A stretch of 53,218 bases of DNA, from the IMG/VR virus record IMGVR_UViG_3300037150_000044, positions 1 through 53,218 of that record; one strand, written 5' to 3'. The notes below the pieces were generated by a model that saw nothing but the letters and a program-made list of their open reading frames with translations, searched no databases and was not told the origin of the DNA. Positions 23,385-30,581 of this stretch are shown here, piece after piece. The DNA comes from a virus. Position numbers and translations under genes: made by a program. Each line of letters starts with the position of its first letter. Within the stretch, counting starts at the first letter, position 1.

Positions 23385-25015
23385 ATTTATTCTTACATCG
23401 TTTGGGGGATGCGTTGTGCGAGACCGAGACCGGGCCGGAAACGAATAAAATATGCGTATCTATATATAGAGAGTTTTTTGCATGTTTACTTACTAATAAC
23501 GTGCTACTCAAAAAGTTACAAAATAGTAAATGGGCCGCAATCGCGCATAATCGACCTATACGGGCCTGCTATTTTGACCCATATGCAGGTATGCACGTTT
23601 TCAGACGGGCCGCTACGGGCTTGCAATGCGCAGCAATCGCTATGTTGGTTTCGCTTTTCTTTCACCTAAAAGCGTACAAAAAGCGAAACTGTCAACGTGT
23701 CGTTTTCAATCTAAAGAAGTTATGAGGAATTGGTCTGACCACTTGCATAATGGGCCTATTGAGCAATTGAAGTGCCAAACTCGCACGGTTTCCGCGTCAA
23801 ATTGTGCAAAACTTGCGGGCCGGGCCTGCGTGTCTCCGTGGCCTATTTCAGACCGTATTAGTCCGCATTATCTCAGACCGTGCGAGTCGCATTTACTACT
23901 TTATAAATACACGTGCATAATTCGTTACTGTTGCTCAAATGGTAAATGTGCGTGCATATCTTGACACGTTCCCTATAGGGTATTGACTAAATGATAAACG
24001 TACGTGATACGTGAGACAATACCAGATTAGTCAATAGCACGCGGCCCGGCCTGCGTCCAAAATGCCACGGTCTAACCTGCGAGATGCAACGCGAGATGCA
24101 ACGCAAGACGGAGACGCAACACAGGCCCATTACAGCACGCGAGACGCGGCCCGGTTATGATCGTATGACAAGCGGCCCGGCCCGTACAAATACGCGTTCT
24201 ATTCGACGCGAGTCTAGAACGCGTATTTATATCGTTTCCGGCCCGGCCTGCGTGCAATGGTCTTGATTCCCTATAGACGTGTCCCAGTGTCCAATAGACT
24301 TGTATGGTCTTGCGATACGTATTAGATACGTAATGGGAAGCGTATGCGAGACTGGTTAGGCTAGGCTATCCGGCATGCAGAACAGCAGCGTGACAGCCAG
24401 CAGCGCGCGATTAGACCCATTCAACATTTCCCTATATTGTTGAATCATTGACCATCCTCTTTTTTATCAATACGTTACAGGCAAACGCTCTATTTACTGC
24501 GAGATGCGCGAACCAAACGCACGCGAGGATATAGACACGCAGTCCGGGCAAACAAAGGCACGTAAGTGTAAGAAAACAAAGTAGTAAGGAGTCTCTAAGC
24601 ATTCCCAGCGATAGGCCGGGCCGGAGAGTCTCCCCACCCTGCCTCGCCGTGTGACGGCTGACGCGGCCAAAACGGATCGCATACGGTTCTATAGTTGCAC
24701 CTGTTCAGGATTCCCTGTAGACAAGCACCCTTTACACAAGGTACCATCTGTAGGAGTCCCCACCTCCCCCACCGCTACTAATGGGTGCTTGTGGGTGTAA
24801 ATGGGTATGACAAGGATACTTGACACGGGGGTATAGGGGGTAGTGGGAGTCCCGGCAGAGGATTCGTAGGAGTCCCACCGTCCTCTGAAACGGGCCTGCG
24901 CGGGGCGTAGAGGGGTCTAGGTGCTCTCGCTGGCTCGTTAGGGTACGTAGGGAGGCTCCCCGGCCACCGACGCCGTGTAGGGCCGCTGGGACGCAGGACA
25001 GGTACGCAGACGCAC
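23385..25015. other. Gene-poor region with repeated boxes, possible origin
   Basis: I see no strong gene except one candidate peptide at 24356-24448. The sequence holds TTCCCTATAG-like boxes at 23969, 24267, 24428 (ending TATAT) and 24711 (TTCCCTGTAG), island GGCC repeats up to about 24.26 kb, an ACGTACG-T-GATACGT palindrome near 23999, and the pair TAGGAGTCCCCACC (24752) and TAGGAGTCCCACC (24870). It lies between a leftward terminator and leftward genes. A replication origin or packaging-related site is one reading; nothing proves it. Confidence 0.45.
24356..24448 (-). CDS. Candidate short peptide (30 aa)
   Basis: The frame starts MIQQYREMLNGSNRALLAVT and has a GAGG site before the ATG. A hydrophobic segment in the second half could insert in a membrane. 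It is alone in a gene-poor stretch, so confidence is low. Confidence 0.33.
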   Translation of the reverse strand: MIQQYREMLNGSNRALLAVTLLFCMPDSLA

Positions 25016-25043
25016 AAAAGCCCCCTCAGGATCGAAGGGGCTT
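25016..25043 (-). terminator. Rho-independent terminator
   Basis: On the minus strand AAGCCCC, an eleven-base loop, GGGGGCTT and then TTGTG form a typical terminator at the end of the leftward operon that begins upstream of 29 kb. It separates that operon from the gene-poor region. Confidence 0.8.
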
Positions 25044-25069
25044 AGGGTCATTCGTATTTGATACGCTTG

Positions 25070-25195
25070 TTAGTTGCACCCGGATGGGCAGACGGGGCCG
25101 TTAGTCCAGAGCCGCGTTTCGAGGTAGACCCGCGCCGTCTCAGCATCGGGGATCAGAGCGAAGAGTTGAAAGGTGCTGATAGTGGATTTGCTCAT
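25070..25195 (-). CDS. Short protein like the N-terminus of an IS1595-type transposase (41 aa)
   Basis: The frame starts with ATG at 25193-25195, overlapping the previous stop as ATGA, and ends before the terminator. FQLFALIPDAETARVYLETR followed by WTNGPVCPSGC closely resembles the N-terminal zinc-ribbon segment of IS1595/ISXO2-family transposases (P-D-E-E-A-x-x-Y-L-E...RW-P-D-G...CP-x-C). The reading stops after CPSGCN, so the second cysteine pair and the catalytic domain are missing. It may be a domesticated or relic fragment. Confidence 0.55.
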   Translation of the reverse strand: MSKSTISTFQLFALIPDAETARVYLETRLWTNGPVCPSGCN

Positions 25196-25389
25196 CCTGC
25201 ACCCTGTAGCTTCTCTATGGCCATCGTTGGGGCATCGGGCAACAATTCAATAGCCTCATCAATCGCTGTTCGCAGTATTCCTACCGTTTCCTCCGATTTA
25301 CACAGAGGGCAGTAATTGAAGAATCCGTCATGGGTGCGCAGCACAACGGCCCCAACGTGAGCTTCGCAAACGTAGATACATGCGCTCAT
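25192..25389 (-). CDS. Small zinc-binding protein (65 aa)
   Basis: The protein has CIYVCEAH at the N-terminus and FNYCPLC later, giving two metal-binding pairs as in zinc ribbons. It is tightly coupled to both neighbours (ATGA overlaps). Function unknown. Confidence 0.68.
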   Translation of the reverse strand: MSACIYVCEAHVGAVVLRTHDGFFNYCPLCKSEETVGILRTAIDEAIELLPDAPTMAIEKLQGAG

Positions 25390-25562
25390 ATCTTCACCTG
25401 TGCCTTGATGAGCAACTCGACCTGATCCAACGCGCTTGAAATGTGCTCAAAATCAAGCGCGTTAGTGGTGTCCTTGCCGTAGCGAACCACAGTGTAAAGG
25501 TGGTCGTGAATGCTGTTGAGTGCGTCGATAGCTGTAATGGGTTTCAGTTCAGTTTGCGGCAT
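25386..25562 (-). CDS. Hypothetical protein (58 aa)
   Basis: I start at the ATG at 25560-25562, seven bases after GGAGG. It is a helical protein (ALNSIHDHLYTVVRYGKD) overlapping its upstream neighbour. No family recognised. Confidence 0.6.
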   Translation of the reverse strand: MPQTELKPITAIDALNSIHDHLYTVVRYGKDTTNALDFEHISSALDQVELLIKAQVKI

Positions 25563-25734
25563 ATTCGGCCTCCAATTCCTCTGCCACATCAAGACACTTC
25601 TGCGAACAGTGCCAAACTCCATCCTTCGCGGAGAAGTTCTCTCCAATTCCTTCGCGGAAACCTGGATCGGTCTGGTCGGAGGGGTACTGCTTGCCGCAAG
25701 GTTCGTTGCATACTTGGCAGTAGATGATCTTCAT
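25549..25734 (-). CDS. Small zinc-ribbon protein (61 aa)
   Basis: It opens MKIIYCQVCNEPCGKQYPSD, with CxxC and a third Cys, and later WHCSQKC, a second pair. The chosen ATG lies after GGAGG at eight bases; the longer frame contains that site. Promoter at 25756-25784. Confidence 0.68.
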   Translation of the reverse strand: MKIIYCQVCNEPCGKQYPSDQTDPGFREGIGENFSAKDGVWHCSQKCLDVAEELEAEYAAN

Positions 25735-25752
25735 CGGTGTATCCTCCATGCC

Positions 25753-25971
25753 TCAATAGTACATAACTCCCTCGTGGGAGTCAAGTATATAATTCCCATT
25801 GCTAGGCAGCTTGAAGTCGAATGGGGAGGGGTGGCGACAGACCGCCAGTGGTTCAGGCTTCTTCCAGATGACCGGGATGCCGTGCGGAGGGGAGAACACC
25901 AACTCAGAAGTCTCCCATCCCGTCATGAACGGGTTCTCAATTAGGGATACCTTGAACGTTCGTTGTTTCAT
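25753..25971 (-). CDS. Hypothetical protein (72 aa)
   Basis: The ATG at 25969-25971 overlaps the stop of the upstream gene as ATGA and follows AAGGTGG. It is a beta-rich protein (MKQRTFKVSLIENPFMTGWE). No family recognised. Its 3' end contains the next promoter. Confidence 0.62.
   Translation of the reverse strand: MKQRTFKVSLIENPFMTGWETSELVFSPPHGIPVIWKKPEPLAVCRHPSPFDFKLPSNGNYILDSHEGVMYY
25756..25784 (-). promoter_or_regulatory. Promoter inside a gene end
   Basis: TTGACT (25779-25784) and TACTAT (25756-25761), spacer 17 bases. It would serve the zinc-ribbon genes down to the terminator at 25.03 kb. Confidence 0.65.
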
Positions 25972-26174
25972 GAGACCACCTTTCGGTTGAGAGACACAGC
26001 CTGCCAATAGTTGCTGAGTACCCGTACCGGATTACTGTCAGGGAAAACCAAGACCTGAATGCCATTCACCTTCTGCAAGGCGATGACGTTGTTCTTGAAC
26101 GCGAACTCCTGCATCTCGCGGAACACGTCGATGAATTCTGTGCCCGGTGCGGACTCTACTTTGATTGTCAGCAT
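25968..26174 (-). CDS. Hypothetical protein (68 aa)
   Basis: Start at the ATG at 26172-26174 with AGTAGG ahead. A small alpha/beta protein (LTIKVESAPGTEFIDVFREM). No family recognised. Overlaps its downstream neighbour as ATGA. Confidence 0.6.
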   Translation of the reverse strand: MLTIKVESAPGTEFIDVFREMQEFAFKNNVIALQKVNGIQVLVFPDSNPVRVLSNYWQAVSLNRKVVS

Positions 26175-26185
26175 AGTGTGCCTAC

Positions 26186-26392
26186 TCAGTTTCTGAAACG
26201 CATCCACGTTTCGGGTGGCGGCCCCATGATGAATCCGATCTGCGGCTCAGATGGGTCAGGGTCGTTAGGAAACCGGCCTCCAGTGCGTCCGCAGCCTTCG
26301 CATGGGTGTGAGATATGGCTCAAGCAACCGGGATGGCTACAGGCCACTCCGGGCCGCAGGGGTTCGTTGTTGGGTACGCGGATCAGTCGCAT
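26186..26392 (-). CDS. Small zinc-ribbon protein (68 aa)
   Basis: ACSHPGCLSHISHPCEGCG supplies two cysteine pairs separated by a histidine-rich loop. The C-terminus FIMGPPPETWMRFRN repeats the N-terminus of the gene at 26601-27032 (MIMGPPPKTENMRRIRN), and the DNA around both is similar. Function unknown. Confidence 0.6.
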   Translation of the reverse strand: MRLIRVPNNEPLRPGVACSHPGCLSHISHPCEGCGRTGGRFPNDPDPSEPQIGFIMGPPPETWMRFRN

Positions 26393-26604
26393 ATCGTACC
26401 CGGAGGCCCGAAGGTGTCGAGACTTGTTAGTGTGTCCTGATCGTCAAGGAACGTGAGGTATCGGTACGCGACATCGTTGCCGGTCTCGCCCTCTTTACGG
26501 AATCCCTTAGGGATGGCAATGACGCCTGAAAAGCAAGAGCCTTCTGCTGGCTTCACCGACTTGCCGCGCAAAGAACCAACCATACCGTTCATGGCGTCAA
26601 TCAT
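26383..26604 (-). CDS. Hypothetical protein (73 aa)
   Basis: The ATG overlaps the previous stop as ATGA and follows AGGTGGGAG. The protein looks soluble (FSGVIAIPKGFRKEGETGND); no family recognised. Confidence 0.6.
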   Translation of the reverse strand: MIDAMNGMVGSLRGKSVKPAEGSCFSGVIAIPKGFRKEGETGNDVAYRYLTFLDDQDTLTSLDTFGPPGTICD

Positions 26605-27032
26605 ACTCCCACCTCAGGTTTGTTGGGGAATACCGGCTTCTGCTCCATCCACTGCCGGAACTCTGCCGTGGTCATCGGCTTGCTCTTTCCGACCATGTTA
26701 CGATCCTCGCCGTCCTTGACAGGTACTAGGTAGTGACCGAATCCGTCAAGACTGGTGCAGACAATCTTCATCAGCGGCTTGAACCACGAGAGGGCTGCCG
26801 GTTGCGCCGGTACAGGCTGTGCGAAGATCATGCGTTCGTTGGCCCATCTGGGTGTCCCGGCCTTCTGCTGATGAACGAACTCGAACATGACCTCGCCGCA
26901 GGCTTCGCACGCGATACTGAACTTGGCGTAAGGCTGGTCAGGATTACAGACGGCCCGGCATTCCTTGCCGACTTCCACACCATTGCGTATACGTCTCATG
27001 TTCTCAGTCTTTGGCGGTGGCCCCATGATCAT
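26601..27032 (-). CDS. Hypothetical protein with cysteine pairs (143 aa)
   Basis: Two cysteine pairs (ECRAVC-type and CEACGE) suggest a zinc site at the N-terminal half; a C-terminal half ends MTTAEFRQWMEQKP. Its N-terminal MGPPPKT is shared with the C-terminus of the gene at 26186-26392. ATGA overlap with the upstream gene. Function unknown. Confidence 0.62.
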   Translation of the reverse strand: MIMGPPPKTENMRRIRNGVEVGKECRAVCNPDQPYAKFSIACEACGEVMFEFVHQQKAGTPRWANERMIFAQPVPAQPAALSWFKPLMKIVCTSLDGFGHYLVPVKDGEDRNMVGKSKPMTTAEFRQWMEQKPVFPNKPEVGV

Positions 27033-27313
27033 CGTGTCACTCCCCGGCGCAAGACCTCAATTGGGAATAGCTTGTGTGCTGCTTTGTTCGCAGGAACCCA
27101 CTTACCGTCGTACTTGGAATAGATACTGCTGCCTAGGCCAACGGTGCCGTCTTCTCGCAGCTTAGCCCTGCCTCCTCGACCGGGGTTCACAATCGTAGGC
27201 CCGAAAGGAGTCACTGTCACGCGCACTCGGTACACGCGCTTCTTATCGTCCTCAAGCCATACGTACGGCCACTTGAACATTCGTGCTAAAATCCTAATCA
27301 CCAATTTGATCAT
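27029..27313 (-). CDS. Hypothetical basic protein (94 aa)
   Basis: It has a short hydrophobic/basic start (MIKLVIRILARMFKWPYVW) and a beta-rich body with a Gly-rich loop (VNPGRGGRAKLREDGTVGLG). ATGA overlap with the MazG-like gene. No family recognised. Confidence 0.62.
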   Translation of the reverse strand: MIKLVIRILARMFKWPYVWLEDDKKRVYRVRVTVTPFGPTIVNPGRGGRAKLREDGTVGLGSSIYSKYDGKWVPANKAAHKLFPIEVLRRGVTR

Positions 27314-27702
27314 TTTACCCCCTCAGAGTAACTGCCGGGCCGTGGCCCAAACTTCGGTTTCGCTTGCTGCTTCGCTCGGATCGCTTCAACCTTCGTCCAT
27401 ACCCGGCGTATCTCTACCCACGCACAGTCGATCATGTCGATGGTGTGAGCGTTGCATAGGGCCGCCAGCGTAACCATCACACCTCCGACCTCCTGCTTCG
27501 TCTCACCGATAGGACGCTCGAACACGTACTCAACAAGATCAAGAGCTTCGTCCTTCGTACACCCGGCAGACTGAACAAGCTCTAAGGCTTCTTCAAGGAA
27601 ACGATGGTTGCGCTCCTTCTTGTCGTTGGAGATTTCCTCTCCGAAACAAGCGATGCACCACCGCCTGACCTCACGTTGAATGCTGCGGACGTATTCAAGC
27701 AT
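27310..27702 (-). CDS. MazG-like nucleotide pyrophosphohydrolase
   Basis: HRFLEEALELVQSAG carries the E-x-x-E metal-binding helix of MazG-type enzymes, and PIGETKQEVGGVMVTLAAL supplies the second helix with its acid and Gln/Glu pair. Such enzymes hydrolyse nucleoside triphosphates, possibly keeping the pool clean or lowering (p)ppGpp. The start at 27700-27702 overlaps the previous stop as TGATG and follows AAGGAG; an ATG three bases earlier sits too close to that site. A basic tail follows. Confidence 0.82.
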   Translation of the reverse strand: MLEYVRSIQREVRRWCIACFGEEISNDKKERNHRFLEEALELVQSAGCTKDEALDLVEYVFERPIGETKQEVGGVMVTLAALCNAHTIDMIDCAWVEIRRVWTKVEAIRAKQQAKPKFGPRPGSYSEGVK

Positions 27703-27866
27703 CATTTCTCCTTCGGCTCGTGCCAGCATTCTCCACCGGCCTTAGGGCAGTAGTAGAATCCTTCTGGAACAGTCACCCATCTGAAGTGACCATCTACGCG
27801 AACCGTATTTTTCACAACTACCTTGGCGCAGTACCGGCATAGACGTTTCTCGACAGGATTAGACAT
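27702..27866 (-). CDS. Small zinc-ribbon protein (54 aa)
   Basis: A 54-residue frame starting MSNPVEKRLCRYCAKVVVKN, with later YYCPKAGGECWHEP, gives CxxC...C...C spacing. It starts and ends with TGATG overlaps to both neighbours and fills what would otherwise be an empty gap. Function unknown. Confidence 0.68.
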   Translation of the reverse strand: MSNPVEKRLCRYCAKVVVKNTVRVDGHFRWVTVPEGFYYCPKAGGECWHEPKEK

Positions 27867-28864
27867 CAGTATGCCCTCCATCTAACAGCGTCGATCACTG
27901 CGTTGCGATAATGCTTGTACACGAAGTCGTTGATCCATCTGGTGTTCGGCTTCTCAGGCAGAGTGGAAACCTTCTCCGCCTCTTCGACCAGAACAAGCAG
28001 CGTCTCGATACGCTCAGCTACTTGCTTGAACGGAACCTTGCCCAGCTTCACATCGAGCACGTAGCTCTTGAAGGACAGCGGGAAAGTAATCTTGTGCTCG
28101 TGCAGGAGTTCGAGTGCTTCATGTCCGACTCGGACGGCGTGCGACAAAGCCTTCCAGTCGATGCCCTCGTTGTCCTGAGCCTTCTTCGCCCGGTCACCAT
28201 ACCCGTTGTAGACGCGTTCGTAAATCTCGCGTGCTAGTTTCACATTTGCTGTGAAGGGTACCAGCTTGTTGCAGCACTCGAAGTACGTCTCTGTTCCGAT
28301 GCCGGTCTGGTGCTCCTTCTCGATTACTGCCATGTGATCCGGGTGCTCCTTCGTCAGTCTGTTGAGCACTAGCGAGAACTCCCCAATCTTTGCAGTCGTG
28401 GACGCAGACTCCAACTTTGCGAAGAACTCATACGCAGCTTGTGAGGCTGCTACCCGGCTGCCCTTGATCCCGTACTTGTTCGCCTGCGTGCGGCAGTAGC
28501 CGACAAATGCTGAACTCCTCTTGGAAATCAGTCGGTAGCGGTTCGCAACAATCTCTTCCCAAATGGGCGAGGACGTGATGAGATTCTTCTCCGGTGCAAA
28601 GAGCATGTCGAGCGCAAGAGTCTCGCCCTTCACACACAACTCGAAGAACCGATGCAACGCGAACGATTCATCGTCAACGTCGTCAGGGTTGTTACGCTCA
28701 CCCTCTACCTTGCGCCGGGCCGGTTGCCGGTAACTATCTGCGACCTTCTGCATCACGATGTCTGAGCAGGCGGGGATATGAACCGATTTGTAGTCGAGGT
28801 CGGACAGCGGCGTGTTAGTGCCGTATAGGTGCGACCCAAATTGAACTCGAACGATGTTTTGCAT
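27866..28864 (-). CDS. Predicted nucleotidyltransferase (YcgL-like)
   Basis: GSHLYGTNTPLSDLDYKSV is the G-S-x(5)-D-x-D strand-loop of the nucleotidyltransferase fold (polymerase beta superfamily). The later helical region fits the COG3541-type predicted nucleotidyltransferases, whose substrate is unknown. The ATG at 28862-28864 has AGGAGG; the longer frame lacks a site. It is followed by a small zinc-ribbon gene with TGATG overlap. Confidence 0.82.
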   Translation of the reverse strand: MQNIVRVQFGSHLYGTNTPLSDLDYKSVHIPACSDIVMQKVADSYRQPARRKVEGERNNPDDVDDESFALHRFFELCVKGETLALDMLFAPEKNLITSSPIWEEIVANRYRLISKRSSAFVGYCRTQANKYGIKGSRVAASQAAYEFFAKLESASTTAKIGEFSLVLNRLTKEHPDHMAVIEKEHQTGIGTETYFECCNKLVPFTANVKLAREIYERVYNGYGDRAKKAQDNEGIDWKALSHAVRVGHEALELLHEHKITFPLSFKSYVLDVKLGKVPFKQVAERIETLLVLVEEAEKVSTLPEKPNTRWINDFVYKHYRNAVIDAVRWRAY

Positions 28865-28877
28865 ATCCCCTCCTGAG

Positions 28878-29228
28878 TTACTTTTTCTTCTTGGACTTAC
28901 CAGCAACGCTTAGTGCGATTGCGATGGCCTGCTTCTGCGGTTTAGTTTTCAACTCTGTCTTGATGTTCTTCGAGACTGCCTTGTTGCTTTTACCTTTTAC
29001 TAACGGCATAACTGATCCCTCTTCAAACGCTGGATACGGCTTGTCGATCCACTGGTATGTTAGTGGAGTCGAACTCACCCTTACTGCCAGTTCCTTGCCT
29101 AGCTTGATTACAGCCGGGACGCCGGGAATGCTATCGAACAGGAGCGGGATACGCACCGTTCTCATAAATCGGTTCTCACCGTCCACGAGGTTCGCACGCC
29201 CGTAACCTATCGTTTTGATGTTGCCCAT
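28878..29228 (-). CDS. Hypothetical protein with basic tail (116 aa)
   Basis: GAGG precedes the ATG at 29226-29228. The first 75 residues look folded (RTVRIPLLFDSIPGVPAVI), and the tail is Lys-rich (GKSKKKK). A promoter lies directly upstream at 29238-29266. No family recognised. Confidence 0.64.
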   Translation of the reverse strand: MGNIKTIGYGRANLVDGENRFMRTVRIPLLFDSIPGVPAVIKLGKELAVRVSSTPLTYQWIDKPYPAFEEGSVMPLVKGKSNKAVSKNIKTELKTKPQKQAIAIALSVAGKSKKKK

Positions 29229-29566
29229 ATTGACCTCATTGTATTGCGAATCCATCTCCATGTCAAGTTATTTTTATGGAACTCGCGGTTGAAGATTATG
29301 CACGGCCAGCAGCTACAGGTGTCTGACTTCTCCGCGTACTCGCGTGCCATCATGCGTACGAATTCGTCTGAGCACGACTTAGCTGCTATTAGATCATCGA
29401 GCTTCAACAGATCGTAATGCCTGCCTGTGTTGTCCCACACATCAGCAGCGTAGTCCGCGTACTGACCTATGCAGAGGTCTCTAAGGTTTACTTCTTGAGA
29501 ACCTTTGGGCAACAAGTTGACCATCTCTAGCTCGGCAGCACACCTCTCGATGTCAGCTTTATTCAC
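29207..29566 (-). CDS. Hypothetical protein, GTG start (119 aa)
   Basis: A GTG at 29564-29566 overlaps the previous stop as GTGA, with GAGG ahead. The protein has DLCIGQYADYAADVWDNTGR and a cysteine pair (TCSCWPC). Its last 20 codons overlap a promoter and the start region of the next gene; overlapping 3' ends are common here. No family recognised. Confidence 0.6.
   Translation of the reverse strand: MNKADIERCAAELEMVNLLPKGSQEVNLRDLCIGQYADYAADVWDNTGRHYDLLKLDDLIAAKSCSDEFVRMMAREYAEKSDTCSCWPCIIFNREFHKNNLTWRWIRNTMRSIWATSKR
29238..29266 (-). promoter_or_regulatory. Promoter for the 28878-29228 gene
   Basis: TTGACA (29261-29266) and TACAAT (29238-29243), spacer 17 bases; a close match to consensus. 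Transcription would start near 29231, almost at the start codon, so the mRNA may have a very short leader. Confidence 0.72.
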
Positions 29567-29778
29567 GCTGCCCTCGGGCCGTCTGGTGGAATCAGAGACG
29601 GCGGGCGAGGAATCTGAATCACCGGCTTGCTGGTCTGCTTGACGCGTTGCGTGCATTGCCAGCAGAACAGATCGACAACGCTTAGTTTCAGCTTGGCGTT
29701 CAGCGGAGTGTCTTTCGGGATGTAACATACAACCTCCCCACACCTTCCGCAACCTATTGGATCAAACTCAGCATCCAT
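29563..29778 (-). CDS. Small zinc-ribbon protein (71 aa)
   Basis: CGRCGEVVCYIP and FCWQCTQ give two cysteine pairs; the rest is Pro-rich (QIPRPPSLIPPDG). GTGA overlap with the next gene. Function unknown. Confidence 0.66.
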   Translation of the reverse strand: MDAEFDPIGCGRCGEVVCYIPKDTPLNAKLKLSVVDLFCWQCTQRVKQTSKPVIQIPRPPSLIPPDGPRAA

Positions 29779-30207
29779 TCAAACCTCCTTTGGAGGCTTA
29801 GGGTATTTGAACCCGTCCTCAACTGGTGAGAGCAGGGTCACGTATTCAGGCGGCAGGGTCTTTGGATCAACCACAAGGATGCGACTCGGGTAAGTAAGGA
29901 ACCCAGCAGTCTTGCACAGGTTCACACCGTAATGCCCTTCGTAGTCGTCATCGACTCCCCATACCTTGATCTTGTACTCGTAGTGGCCTGCCGTATGAAG
30001 ACGCTTTTCATGAGTCTGCCAGTTCTCGACCCATACGTCATCCTTCCACTCGAACTCGACCTTGAGTACCTTGCCAATCCTCAGCCCGGCGCACCGGCCT
30101 AAAGCGTGACCGTACGCGATACAGCTACCAACTAGGATCGGTCGGCCCGTCTTGTCCTTCGGTGTCGTGCTGTCCTGCTTCACTGACGCCGGTAGTTTCG
30201 TCTCCAT
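29779..30207 (-). CDS. Hypothetical protein (142 aa)
   Basis: GGAGG lies six bases before the ATG at 30205-30207. The body is beta-rich with aromatic and Asp pairs (HYEYKIKVWGVDDDYEGHY). It overlaps the end of the RlpA-like gene. No family recognised. Confidence 0.64.
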   Translation of the reverse strand: METKLPASVKQDSTTPKDKTGRPILVGSCIAYGHALGRCAGLRIGKVLKVEFEWKDDVWVENWQTHEKRLHTAGHYEYKIKVWGVDDDYEGHYGVNLCKTAGFLTYPSRILVVDPKTLPPEYVTLLSPVEDGFKYPKPPKEV

Positions 30208-30559
30208 GTGCAACCTCCACTGTTACCCAGCCCCAGCCTGCACGCAGGTCTAGGCCCAATTTCTGAAACGCCGCCTTGCTAAGGTCGAGCGAGTATTTGT
30301 GATTCCACGGGCCTCTGTCAGTAATCGTGACAAGGATTTCGTTGCCCGTCAGGACTGAATGGACGCGAACCAAGGTACCCAATGGATACTTCAGACTGGC
30401 TGCTGTCACCCTGCATTGATCGAACTTTTGACCGTTCGCCATCCGGCGTCCGTTGAAACCGTCTGCGTAGTACGAGGCTTTCACAGGGCGGGTCTGTGCT
30501 TGTGTCAACGATGGAAACGCGCACAGCCCTGCGATTAGTAAGGTTATTAGTAGTCGTAT
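30125..30559 (-). CDS. RlpA-like protein with signal peptide, apparently starting with AUA
   Basis: The domain is RlpA-type double-psi beta-barrel: ASYYADGFNGRRMANG, then YPLGTLVRV, ITDRGPW and LDLSKAAF. Read from ATA at 30559-30557 the protein opens (M)RLLITLLIAGLCAF and then SLTQAQ, a normal signal peptide with an A-x-A-type cleavage. AGGAGG is eight bases ahead of the ATA, and an in-frame TAG lies just upstream. The only standard in-frame start, a TTG 17 codons in, would remove the signal. RlpA-type proteins cut or bind septal peptidoglycan; in phage this would be a secreted wall-acting protein. The C-terminal tail is hydrophilic. Confidence 0.75.
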   Translation of the reverse strand: MRLLITLLIAGLCAFPSLTQAQTRPVKASYYADGFNGRRMANGQKFDQCRVTAASLKYPLGTLVRVHSVLTGNEILVTITDRGPWNHKYSLDLSKAAFQKLGLDLRAGWGWVTVEVAHGDETTGVSEAGQHDTEGQDGPTDPSW

Positions 30560-30581
30560 GCTTTGCGCCTCCTAAGCGCGG

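Noticed and set aside
23303-23964. Overlapping plus-strand frames in the gene-poor region
   Set aside because: They lie antisense to small genes or in repeats and have no ribosome site.
23969-23985. T7-like promoter, from CCCTATAGGG
   Set aside because: Only the core ATAGGG is similar to T7 promoters, the rest does not fit, and no phage RNA polymerase gene is visible.
24778-25017. A Pro/Arg-rich 79-codon minus frame
   Set aside because: It runs through G-rich repeats, has low-complexity composition and no ribosome site.
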